A DNA stretch of 64,000 nt from Moringa oleifera (lineage: Eukaryota; Streptophyta; Magnoliopsida; Brassicales; Moringaceae), in assembly GCA_021397835.1 (NCBI GenBank), contig JAJFZO010000863.1, positions 930,001 to 994,000 of the forward strand. The letters are read 5' to 3'. The position numbers and the translations under genes are program-made. How positions within the stretch are numbered: the stretch's first letter is position 1; each line of letters opens with the position of its first letter. Shown here in pieces: positions 48,952 through 61,112 of this stretch. Under the pieces are notes generated by a model. The model did no database searches. It worked only from the letters and a program-made list of their open reading frames with translations, and had not been told where the DNA came from.

Positions 48952-50433
48952 TAAAATCATGAAATATATCTCAAATTATCAATCAAATTATAATGTTTAA
49001 AAAGTGACCAAAATGAATCTTAATCTTTTGATAATTAACTAATCAAACCTTAACCTCTAACATCATCAAAAGAGACTATTAAGTAAGGCTAGTATCATGC
49101 TTTGTCACTTTGATTCTCTTTGCTTTGACTTTCTCTTTTTGAAAAAAGTAAAAACATAAAACTCTCCCTTTGATTTTCTCTCTCGACATTAGCGTTCCTG
49201 CTAGAACTGTCATTCTCTTCATGGATTCCATTACGCAGCAAGGTTTTGTGGTTTACAAACGAAAGGGAGGTCTTCATCAATGGAAGTTTTATGTGAGCTC
49301 ATAAAAATGGGTTAAAAACAAAAGGATTTATTGCAGTGTTCAAAAGTACCAGCCACCTAGGAGGCGACCAAGACATCGGAGACCATCACCAAGAAACTCC
49401 TCGGTCGTGTTCTTCGCCTTGTAAATATTTTTGTCTGCAATATAAATAAAGAAATGAGAACTACCAAAATCGTCTTCAATTCTCACTAGAAGCCATGAAA
49501 TTCAGGGAGCGACCTGTAAGATGAAAAAAAATATGCAACTTTCCCATAGATAGCTAAAAGGAGCACGAAGCTTTGAAACATATATTACCCATCTGAGTTA
49601 AATAACAGTAAAGAGAAAATTAAATAGCGTATTCTTCCAACATTGCCTGCATTGCTCTCCCCATCTGTCCACCTTCCTATCTTTTCTGCCCATCTCCCTC
49701 TCTTATCTTTAACAACTTACTACCTTGTACAAACGCCATAAATTCTCTCTCTCTCTCTCTCTCTAAAACCATAAAATATATCTCCGATTATCAATCAAAT
49801 CTTAACGTTCGAAAGGTGACAAAAAGAAACCTTAATCATTTGATAATTACCAAATCAATCTCTATTTTGACTTTCCCTTTTTAAAAATAAAAATATAAAA
49901 GTCTCCCTTTGAGTTTTGCTCTTGGCACTAACGTTCTTGCTAGAACAACCTTTCTCTTCTTGGATTCCATTACGTAACTTACAAACAAAGGAAGGATTTT
50001 GTCAATGAAAGTTTTATGTGAGCTCATGAAAATGGGTTGAAGACGAAGGAATTTGTACATTGTTTCAAAAGCACCAGCCACCCACGAAACAAGCAATGCA
50101 CCAGATATCATCACCAGGCAACTCCTTTGTTCATATCCTTGACCTTGTAAACCTTTTTGTCTATAATATTAATGAAGAAATGAGAATTACCAAAATCATG
50201 AAATTCAGAAAACGACTTGTAATACAAAAAAGTATACAACACTGTCACGGATAGCCAAGAGGAACACATAGCTTTGAGACGTATATTATCCATATGATTT
50301 AAATAACAGGAAAGAATTAAATAGCATCCTCTTTCAACATTTTCGGCATTGTCCTCCCTGCTTAACCGCCCTCCTATCTGTCCCCCCCTCTCTCTTATCT
50401 ATTACAACCTACCATCGTGTATAAACGCCATTA

Positions 50434-50474
<41 letters not shown>
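48952..50474. repeat. Tandem segmental duplication, two copies of about 0.8 and 0.7 kb
   Basis: Copy 1 (48952-49766) and copy 2 (49767-50474) share, in the same order, an ATTATCAATCAAAT block, a GGATTCCATTACG block, GAAGTTTTATGTGAGCTCAT, ATTCAGGGAGCGACCTGTAA (and its variant in copy 2), a leader-like CTCTCTTATC segment and a terminal (CT)n tract. Copies are visibly diverged. No conserved long ORF runs through both; a 77-codon minus-strand frame in copy 2 is interrupted in copy 1. Confidence 0.8.
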
Positions 50475-50475
<1 letters not shown>

Positions 50476-51209
50476 AGTACGCCCTAGCAAGAAAGGACAA
50501 CCAAAGTAGAGTTTGCTCGTTAGTGCGATTCCTCTTCAGCAAGATTTGTCTAGCTGGAAATCAGGTGGCTCATCAAGAACTGATGATGGAGTCCCAGGGA
50601 AGAGATGATCTGGTCGTTTTATCCCAACCTGGATTTTATACCGACCTGGAGCAGCCAACCTTGACCTTAACAAGACTTCACCCGACTTCTCTTGGAATGT
50701 AGTAAGGTTGACTACTATAATTACAGGAAGTTTCATTCAAATTTTGGGGTGAGAAATCAAAACAAGCATTTGCTATCAGGTGCGATTGTATCGTGGATAT
50801 CTTGTTGATAAAGTTGAATGCGATGCTGCACCGAATTTGAAAAGCAAGCAACCATCTATCCTTGTGGAGGAATTTTGATGAAGAACTTATGCCTTTCCAT
50901 TGTGAGAAACAGAAACAAATTGCCCAATGCAGTAAATGGCTTACATGAATGTTAAGATTCTTGGCATAAATTTGCTCCGTAAGGTTACACTTGAGAGACA
51001 TATTAGTTCCCTGCACAACCCAACCCTTAAATGGATTTTGATTTTCAGCCTAAACAACTTCCACCACAGAAGATCAAAATTAGAAGAGAAAAGAAAAAAA
51101 AAATCCATTTCTTCGTCAAAGGGGAATCCTTGATTGCACACCAGCTACAGAGAGGCCATGGGCTTTACAACAGATTCTCATGAACAGGCAACCTATTAAA
51201 AGGGTTCAA
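50475..51209. other. Stretch between the duplication and the membrane-protein gene
   Basis: A fairly GC-rich patch at 50480-50720 is open on both strands, but no domain was recognised. It follows a (CT)n tract like a plant 5' leader and could be remnant exon sequence. The right part (about 50900-51209) is likely 3' untranslated DNA of the minus-strand gene that ends at 51210. Confidence 0.4.
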
Positions 51210-54200
51210 TCATTCCACCTTTGCCACTCCTCCAGCAGGCATGCTGCTTTCTGCAACTGTCTCCATGACGAACCTGAAAAAAATTTTGCAAATACTTTTA
51301 CTTAGTAAAAGCGGGGGCATGATGCCACAAACCACATTAATTTGGCATATCCTGTCACTCAGACGCCCATTATATCAGTTTAGCTAGACAAGCTCCCAAA
51401 ACAAATACCTTGCAAGTTTGTCCCGTGATGACTGCAAGACGTAGATTGAAAGGACAAAAGACAGCATGAGGCCTGCTTGCAAACATGAAGACATTGCGAA
51501 GGTGTAAAAGCACACGTGAAAAAGTATTTCATTTTATCTTTTTCTTGAGCAAACCTAAAAGTAACCTCACATTTTCCCTCCTCAATGATAAGGGTAATAA
51601 AGATTCTATAGAAACACAAAAACTGTTCTTATTTGCTCTTGGCCCGGCACCTTAAAACTCTCTATTACAACGCAGAGGAGACCCCCTATTCAGCTATTGT
51701 AAGAACCTATAAGGTGCCATAGAATAACTCAAGCTGACTAAAACATTTCTTTAGAAAAGAACACACGAAAGAAAACTTGTCTTATAAATTATTAATGAAA
51801 CTGAAGTCACTTCTCATTAGCTCTACTTATTGTTTTTTCAAGAGACTTAGTGGTTAATACAGTATGTAACTACACTGCTGATGCCATAAACAGATACAGA
51901 TGCAGAAGCACACACCCAGACAGGCATGGCACAGTGAGAGGGAGAGAAAGGGCTTGACCTCAGCAAATAAGATGTACAAAGCAATTAAAATCACAGAAGG
52001 AGAAGAGCTGCTTCAGTAAACTATGGAAAGTGCAGACCATTTTGATTGTTGCACAGCATTTACCCATTCAAACAATCTAGAAATCAAAAAAATAAAACTT
52101 TACCTGATCCAAAGAGAACATAAAATCCAGAAGTCACGTTTATCTCTGACTGCTCCTCCCTGACGTTTTATAACAAAGTGACAGTCTCCATCAGGTTGTA
52201 TAAGATCACAACAAAGAAAAGCAGATATTTAAGACAACATGCACATCAATCATTTTGTGCAAAGCATGGCAAGGAGAAAATTTGACAGGCCTCCTCTCAT
52301 AAAAGAAAATAGAAACCGATTAGATGTTCTCAGTGCTGTATATGGATTAACTCTCTACAATTACATCAGACACAGATGCAACAAATCCAACAAAGAAGAA
52401 GATACAGCTAAATTTTGATTTCACCTTTCCTACATATCAGAGAATAATGAAACCCATGTTGGTGCAGGCAAGCCTGCAATTACAAACAAATCACCAATCC
52501 ACCAGAAGAAGCTACTCCTTATCACTTAGTTAGGGATTCAAGAAGTTACACCTAAGATAAATTGGAAACATTAAGTTCAACTAAGAGCCAGTATGTAACA
52601 AATATATCCACTCAAACCCAACCTGTGAAGATAGCAAGCCAATACTCTCCCACGCCACCAAGTAAGAATATGAAGTACAAGACCAAGAAGTTTCTGAACA
52701 CAAATTCAAACTTACAAGAATGCTCCGTTTGCATCCAAGAGTAATGCTAATAGAAACTAATTAAAGATTTGGAGCCCAGCTACATAAATTATCTTTTATC
52801 TTGTAATGCATACACAAATCAAGAACTCAAATGATTACTGTATTCTCACAAAATTAACACTGCAAGAAACGTTTCCTGCCTTTTAAACTATATAATCTTA
52901 TCCACCAGAAAGTTACTAACTAAAAATTAAACCAGATAACTGATAACAATACCACAGGCAAAGTACCAACCATGTGTATCTGACAAGCACATGTTTTGGC
53001 CAATGTTGCGGATCCCAGAATTGTTGACGAATATCTGGATGGATTTCAACATCTGTTAAGGACAAAGATAAACAGAATTTATGATCAAATGCATCATAAA
53101 AGAACAAAACAAATACCTAAAACTTCCTTAATTCACTTCCTCTGTTATTCTAGAAGTTATGAATGACAGATAATTGTCGAAATTCATTCATACACAACCA
53201 ATAGACTGACAAGTTACTTGAAATCTAATCTGTTAGCAACATCTTCCAGCCCCAGCAGAAGGAAATTTCCAACTACATCTAAATAGATGCTGAACAACCA
53301 ATTTTAAGTTAAACCCACAACTCCATAATCCAAAAGACCAACAACAAGGTTCTGAATTGGCATCAATTCAGTCTCTCTTAAAGGAGCAAACTATCCAACA
53401 AATGACATCAATCAGATCAGATAAATGCAGATACAAAGCTATATAGAATTATAGTTTAATTTATAAGTTGAACCAAATAATGATCACAATAATAATAACC
53501 TATGGTGAAAAGATGCCTGAGTAGGTCAACTGCCAAAACCAATTATAGGAAAATAAAGAAGAGGATAAACACAAAAATTCTGTGGCTCAAATACTTTAGA
53601 AAACGAAAATGTGATGCAACAAGAAAAGACTGGCACAGGTAGACCTATTCTTCAAGCTAAGTCATAACACTGGAAGGTGAGGTAGTCCAAGGCTCTAATA
53701 AATCTCGTTCGTAAAGCATAGGCAAGAGCAGTGCATGTACACTATAGGTGACACAAAAGTGCTAGAAGGAACTTGTATTGGAACATTGTGCAAAAATATC
53801 TCAACAGAAGAACTACATGAAGCAAAAAATGCAAAAAGAGAAACAAAAAGGAACATGACTTCCAGCATTTTATTGTGCCTCTATTGTTTAACAGACAGGT
53901 GAACAGAAAGAAGTGCTTTAGGATATAATTACGTACAGTGGTGTGGCATATCCACAACTTTAGCAGTTACACCATGCAAATCACCTCCTGAGTACCTCTG
54001 CATCACATTAAAAGTTGGTAACCATGACAAATTGACCAGATTGTAGATTACAATATTACAAAATGGCTGTATTTTCACTTATCAGCCTTCTCCATCAGTT
54101 TCAGTCTTCTTCTTTTTTTTTTTTTCATTTTCTTTTTTGAAAAAAAAGTATAAAACAGACATACCAAATGGACATCAATCATCGGAACCTCAGAACTCTT

Positions 54201-55483
54201 ACGATTTATCACTAAAAGCCATGGAATTAGAAACTTTTCTCTTCCAACTTGAAATGATCTGCATTCAAGTTCATAGCCCAATAAACATGATCCTCATGCA
54301 ACATAAATAATAAATAAAAAAGATATTTAAAATGAAAAACATATTAAGACTTGAGAGCTATTAACATCAGTGGCACCCAAAATTAGAACAAAGAAGAAGA
54401 TTTCAATATACTCAGTCTTATCAAAATCTTAAGGAAACAAAAATAATGCCAGGAACAATGTACAAATGCTTTGCCAATGGAAAAAAAAATGTTATCCCTC
54501 TCCCTGTAAATGAGAAAAATTACCTCTCTTTGTAAATGAGAAAAATTAGATCTTCAACACATCTGAATTCTCAATATAAGCAAGAAAAAGAAAACATGTA
54601 GTAAAACTGATGGCAAAAGAAATTCCTTTTCGAAATTCGAACATTAAAGGACATCTCAAACTAATGAAGTTCATAATATCAGCAAAACCCTACGTGGCAG
54701 CCTTAAAACCTATGTCTTTCTTGATAACATAATTGGATTGATTGTATACTATTTTGCTTCTACACAGTAACCACTACATCTCCCATTTTCAACTTTGATC
54801 ATCATTACCATACTTTTCTGGTTCATTTGATCACTTCCTTACAAAGAATTCACAGTCCCAAGGAGTCTGGTTTTGATATTTCCACCATCTTTTCTAATGT
54901 CCATGCATAAACCAATCCATGAATCCAAGCAATTCTTTCTTATTGAAAAAGAAAATGCATATAAGAGAAGACGTTTTTCCATCCCTAAAACAAGGAATCC
55001 ATGTTTCTCACATCTTGAAGGGATCAGCTCCAGTATAACCTACTGGCTTTGCTATAGGAATCAACACCTGAAATTTTTTTGAAAAACAACAAGATCAATA
55101 TGACAAAACATGCATTAGAATTTCGGTAGATACATGACACATCAAGGCATAAATACAAGCACAATTGATATGGTGGTACCTCACGATTAACAGCAAAAAT
55201 TGGGCAGTGCTTTCCAATCACATCATGCCAAGTCGTTCTCGACTGAAATCATAAAAAAAACGGAGTGAAATGGAGAAATAAATACATATGTACATAACAT
55301 AGACATGCCATTGTAGGGGGATCGCGGTTCGGAGAGGAAATGACTACGAACAGAGTGGTATTGGCCCATCTTGCTCATGGGAACGATATCTCCGGGCCTG
55401 TAAGCAAGAGAGATCGATGGAAGTGACAGTGAAAGTAACAGCAGCAAGAGCAAACAGATTCTTCGTCTTCCTTTATTGGCCAT
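51210..55483 (-). CDS. Conserved single-pass (type I) membrane protein of unknown function, 223 aa, nine exons
   Basis: All nine exons join in frame with GT-AG introns: 55483-55352, 55242-55180, 55067-55012, 54258-54165, 53997-53937, 53052-52971, 52159-52104, 51472-51409, 51273-51210 (672 nt with TGA). Residues 1-27 form a signal peptide: a basic MANKGRRR followed by a leucine run ending SISLAYRPGD. A luminal or extracellular domain spans about 28-172 (WHDVIGKHCPIFAVNRE, PIAKPVGYTGADP, LRYSGGDLHGVTAKVVDMPH, a QFWDPQHWPKHVLVRYTW run). A hydrophobic segment follows at about 174-194 (GFYVLFGSGLMLSFVLSIYV), then a short C-terminal tail of about 29 residues. One NVT sequon (N170) lies just before the membrane. 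The short codon-precise exons without stops say the gene is live. The family name is not recognised; secretory-pathway or cell-surface location is inferred from topology alone. Confidence 0.9.
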
Positions 55484-57427
55484 TCCTATAATTTCTCCCT
55501 AAGCCTGCAAGATTTCCCTTCCCCTCTCTCTTAGATTCCGCTCCCCAATTGAAAACTCTCACGGTTTGAGGGAGTGCAGCTAACCAACCAGCAGGTCCCA
55601 TTGGGCTATTATGGGCCGACAAGTCCAGTCTGACCCAATACCCGAGCCCATCTCACACGTCATGCCGTTTCCATTTTGACCTTGGCAGCAGAATGGCCTA
55701 TATTCGGCAATCAGAGAGGTACCACTGGGAAAAATCCTTTTTCTCTCTTTATTCCAAAAAGATTTTTTTACAGAATCTTTTAATTCTCTACATTTGGAAT
55801 CTTATCCTCTTGTTTAATATAAAATTCTATTTCATTCCTTCACGTTCAATATTTCATAAATCATGTCAAGTAATTAAACTGATTTTACCATAACATTTTA
55901 CAATTTTTTTAAAAAAATAAAATAGTGAATTAATGAATGATTAAACACAAAACCCTTATCCAACCCAATATTATCACAGCAAACAATCTCATTAATAAAC
56001 ATTTAATTAATTAATTTCCCAACTAAAATGTTATACCACCGGATTTGAAATCCGGGTGTTATGTATAAAGGTGTAATTTGCCATTCTAATGTGGTGGGGT
56101 TAAAATATAACAGTATCACTTAATTAATGTTTTCATGACATACCCAAAGGATAAAATAATGCAAATAAATCTTATAATAAGCGCAAGGCCAAACAATAAG
56201 TTAAATTGAGCCAAATCCCACGTGAACCAATAAACTATATAAACTTAAAAAATAATATCTTACTTCGGCAAATAAAGTATTTGATTTTTTTATACATATA
56301 TATATTTTTAAAAATATAAAAACTTACATGTTAAGCATCATTAATAACATATTGAGAATTGAAAATTTAAGGAGATCAAGGAGAAATATAAAAATATCGA
56401 TTACTATTTGAAGATCTAATTTTTATATAATGATATATAAAAAAATAGATTTAGTTTTTAAGCATGTGATGTAATCTTTAACCCTCCCCCGCCACCCCCA
56501 AAAAAAAACCTGCCATATAAATAAATGAGATGGATAGAAATAAAAAAAAAAAAAAAGCTTGACTTGTCATTTCTTTTTTTTATCTGATTTTTAGGTTAAC
56601 AAAGTGAAGAGCAAATAATTTTTTAATATTTATTTGTTGGTTTAAATAATTATTTTTAAAAAATTATTATATTTTAAAATAAAAGTATTAACCATAATTT
56701 AATTAAATTTAAATTTAAATTTAAATTAAGTTATCTGTATTAAAAAACTAACTGAACAGGGCAAAAATAAAAATGGGATGGGAAATTCAAATTTTGATCT
56801 CTGCGTAATTTCATCCCAATTTAAATAAAAAGAAGAATTTACCAAATCCAACCCTAATGTGTCATTAAGGACGGGTCCTCCAAGGGCCGACCCGTTTGAA
56901 AGATGTTGCCATTAGAGGCAGTGCATGTGCAGCAGTTAAAACTTGAAAGTGAAAATTTTTGGGGTGAGAAAGGAAATAAAGAGAAGAAAGGGAAGGGAAA
57001 GAGAAAGACGGGCAACATTGACAGGTTCTGCGTATATTCGCTAGTAAGTTTTGCTCAAAGCAAAGACCGAAATCATCAATCCGCTAACTCGATTTCACTT
57101 TGGATCCCTTGATCTCTACTTCCTCTTCTTTTCACTTCTCTTTCCGTTTCCTTCCCCGATTACTATATCATCGTTTGCGTTGTTCTCTTGCTCTCAATTC
57201 ACCTGTGGTTATCTTTTTGTCCCCGCCACCCCCAATCGCCCTTGAGATCGAATTCCTGTTCAGATCAAAAGCATCCATTTTCATTTGATTCGAAAACCTG
57301 AATGGTTGCTTGGTCAATCGGTACCACGGCGGGTAAAGAAATTATCATTCGCACGGTGTCTTGCTCGTGAGAAATTCCAGCTTTTCTTTCTGGCTCTTGA
57401 ATTTTAGTTTGGGGTTTATTCTTTTTG
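55484..57427. promoter_or_regulatory. Divergent intergenic region between the membrane-protein and nucleotidyltransferase genes
   Basis: The two live genes are transcribed away from each other across about 1.9 kb. The left 200 bp is GC-richer and probably the promoter/leader of the minus-strand gene. The middle is AT-rich and featureless, apart from a perfect 8-bp-arm palindrome at 56039-56055. From about 56900 the DNA becomes purine- then pyrimidine-rich, likely the 5' leader of the plus-strand gene. No clear TATA box was pinned for either gene. Confidence 0.5.
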
Positions 57428-60400
57428 ATGGGCGATCTTCGAGCTTGGCCGCCAGAACTAAACAGCGCCGTTATAGAAGATAGGCCGTCATCGTCACCCT
57501 CACCGTCAATAAATCAAACGGCAATTAGTGCCGAGTATTGGCAGCGAGCGGAGGAAGCGACGCAGGAAATTATTGCTCAGGTTCAGCCCACTGTTGTGTC
57601 CGAGGAGAGGAGAAAAGCAGTCATCGATTATGTGCAGCGGCTAATTAGGGGTAATCTTGGTTGCGAGGTGAGTATATGTCTCTATATATGTCCACACACC
57701 AGAAACACCTATAATGTGCCTTTTCTAATTACTTTTGGGAAGTATTAAGCAGGTTGTTGTTTCAGTTTGAATTGCATTTTGAGCCATTCATATCGACTAA
57801 CCTATTGTATGTATGCCGTTGATTGTAACCGTGGTTGATGTGATTAAGCCAACAATTGAGTGAGATGCATCTTTCATGAGCTATTTTGACTTTGCAAATT
57901 TGGGAAGTGGAGGTTGACATGGCTTACTTTCGTTAGATACGGAGGCTAGTCAGAACTCCAAGCTTTTGAGTTCATTTTTTGAAATAATTGCTAATGAGTT
58001 TTTGTATGATAGACCTTTGAGCATAAGAATTTGTAAAAATTCCTTCCAATTTCTGCTCTGTTCAAGAGTCCCATGTGCATGATTATAATGTGATGTATGT
58101 GTTGTGAATCTGCAATGCTAGGATCATTGGATGCTGTTGCTTTTACTTGTGCTGGGAGTAGATGGAATGAGTAGGATATTAGCGACTACTACACTGGATA
58201 TTTATTTTTTGTCTGCTGAGATTTTATTTTGGATGTTTTTGCAATGGAAACTACGTGTAAGATCCGAGTTCAAGACTCCGTTGTCCATCCCGGTTGCTTA
58301 TGACTATCAACCTTGTTAAAATTAACATTGTCTACAACTGACATGAACAAATTGGGTAAGGGCCGTAATCAGATATGTTAATTTTTTTCTGGTGATTTCT
58401 ATGTATCCGAACTTATTCATATGGATTTTGACGAGAAGAATAAAAGATTCGATAAATGAATGGACCTTGATGTATGGAAATGTGCACAATTTTGATAGTG
58501 TGGATTATTCGCTGACTTATTTTTGTTACAGGTATATCCATTTGGGTCAGTCCCCTTGAAGACCTATCTTCCTGATGGAGATATTGATCTGACTGCCTTT
58601 GGTGCTTTGAATGTTGAGGAGGCTTTGGCCAATGAAGTCTGTTCTGTTCTTGAAAGAGAAGATCAGAATGGAGCTGCTCAGTTCATAGTGAAGGATGTCC
58701 AATTGATACGAGCAGAGGTTCTTTTACTTGAACCCATATGTTTATTAGATATCTTTCCTTAAGTTAAACAGCATATTTTTCTGCTTTAAAATATCAGATA
58801 TGTCTTTATCATAATATTTTTTCTTCATTTTTCTGTTCAGATTGGTATTTACCTATGATATCATTTGGGATACTAATCTGCTATGTCATACAACTTGAAG
58901 GATTTGTTCCCCGAACTGTTCTTTCTTCTTATATCTTATGTATGATCAAATGTGGAGGAATTATACTATTTGTATGCATAAGGACTTTTAATACGGTTTA
59001 AGTATTTACGTGTCCTTGTCGATAATTTTTACTATGCAAATCAAATGATCACATGCTCAAGAAGGACTTAGACGATGATTTTGCTGGCAGGGAACAGAAG
59101 ATAGATAATTTGGATGTTTTCTCTGTCTATGGATTTGATCAATTTGATGATGAAGTCATCCAATGACGATTGGGAACCTCCAAAGAGAATTTTTTCATGT
59201 CCTCTAGCTCATTTAAGATTGTGTACATTTTCATTGCTGCTTCATGGCGAGCAAATTAATGTAAACGTTAGGCCTGGGATTGGGGTAACCATGTCGCCTT
59301 CAAGCTTGTTTAAGTTTGGTTCAAAAAAGATACATTTCAAAACTTGAAGGTCAAAAATTTGACATTGAGAGGGAATTCATATGAATTGAGGGACATTTGC
59401 ATACAAAATGGTGTCTGGTAAATTTGCAAGAAAATTGTGTTTGTTTAGATTGGGGAGCGTCCATGGATGTGACATCCTTTATACAGCCAAACGGGGAGAA
59501 AAATATTTCAGTTGATTTAGAAAGAGTTAGTAATATGTTGCAAGTTGGTTCTAGAGTTGGGAAGAGACGGATTTTATGACCAGAAGGATAAGAATGAGAG
59601 CCACCAATCTTGATGCCAGCCATCTGAAATTTCTGGTAGTGGGTAATGGTGATAGCATCTGACACAATGCTGTAAGGCTGGTGAAATTGTTGGTTGGTGA
59701 CAAAAAAAAAAAAAGGTTTTAATGGCACATTGGAAAACTTATTTTAATTTTAAATGAAATAGAATTGCCACAATAACAAATAGGGCAGTTTTGGTTAGTT
59801 TGTGTAAAATTCTACTTTGCTCCATTGTCACAAAGTAGCTGGAATGTATTTCTTTTTGATCATCATGAAAACACAATAACTTGTGCAGGAGCCATATTTT
59901 TCACTTTTCTGTCATCCAGACTGAGTAAAATTAATTCTCTAAATATGTTTTATTTCGGATTGCCTTAGCGGAAGTGTCAGATTTTGCTTTGAAAATATGC
60001 TACTGAAGCTTTATGAGGATATCAACCCCCCATTGTCCGTCACTTGCCTTTGAGATCCGTGATAGCCTTTCCTTTCATAGGATCTTAACTAGGAACTGTG
60101 GCAGTGTTATGTATGACTAGATTTTAGATAGCTACTGTTTGCTACTAGAAGTTGATAGTTTATCTATGAATCTGTTGTATGGTTTACTATCATTATTTAG
60201 CTGCATTATGCATATACCTGTGTTGGTTTCCTTTTCTTGCCCAAAAATCAACAGCTTACATCATCTGATAAGTGCCATTTCTTCTTTCTTTCGAATCATC
60301 AACACATTGTCCCTAGAACCCAGCCTTTACCCCCTTTTCCCATCTTAAAATGCTATTTATTGCATGTATGGATTTAAAGGTTCTAACTTTCAATTGAATG

Positions 60401-61081
60401 CTATTTAAATATTTGTTCTTGTAAGGGGCTCTTAGTGAAGGCCATAACATTTGCTTGAATATTGCTTAACTTTTGCTGGTGTCATGGTTGATGTAATCTT
60501 TAAATGATTGAGTACTATGAAATTTTTTCTTTTAATGGTTTAGCGATTCCTTAATGTGTATCAACCTTGCATCTCAAATTTGGGTTTTCTTGTGGCAGGT
60601 CAAGCTTGTAAAATGTCTGGTACAGAACATTGTTGTAGATATTTCCTTCAATCAGTTAGGAGGTCTATGTACACTTTGTTTTCTTGAGCAGGTAGCTTTC
60701 CTTGTAAATGTTCACTATATTGAATTTATTTTACAGCTCTGTGAGCTGGTTGCATCTTGTAACATATGCCTAAATGTGATTATACTTGCAGATACTTCAT
60801 TACTGAGCTAGAAGCTTGGTGGGCGTATATTATGTCTTCATTCTTATTGCATTCAGGAGATATATCAGATGATTAGTAAATTCTTTGTAGTAGTTTATCA
60901 TTATTGAATTTAGATATTTCTACCTCCTGGTAAAAAAAAGTTCAGACATTCTCCCGCAATGTTAGTTATAGTTGTTAAAGAACTTCTTTTGTTGCCTCTG
61001 GGTTTTTCTTACGATGTTATAGGTGACCTATGTACTAGGTTCTCTCTCCCCTTCTCTCTCCCCTTCTCTCTCACACACTCA

Positions 61082-61112
<31 letters not shown>

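Noticed and set aside
50349..50736. Open frames on both strands (117 and 66 codons) after the (CT)n tract
   Set aside because: The plus-strand frame is partly a Leu/Ser run encoded by the CT repeat. The rest shows no recognised domain, and the two strands cannot both be coding.
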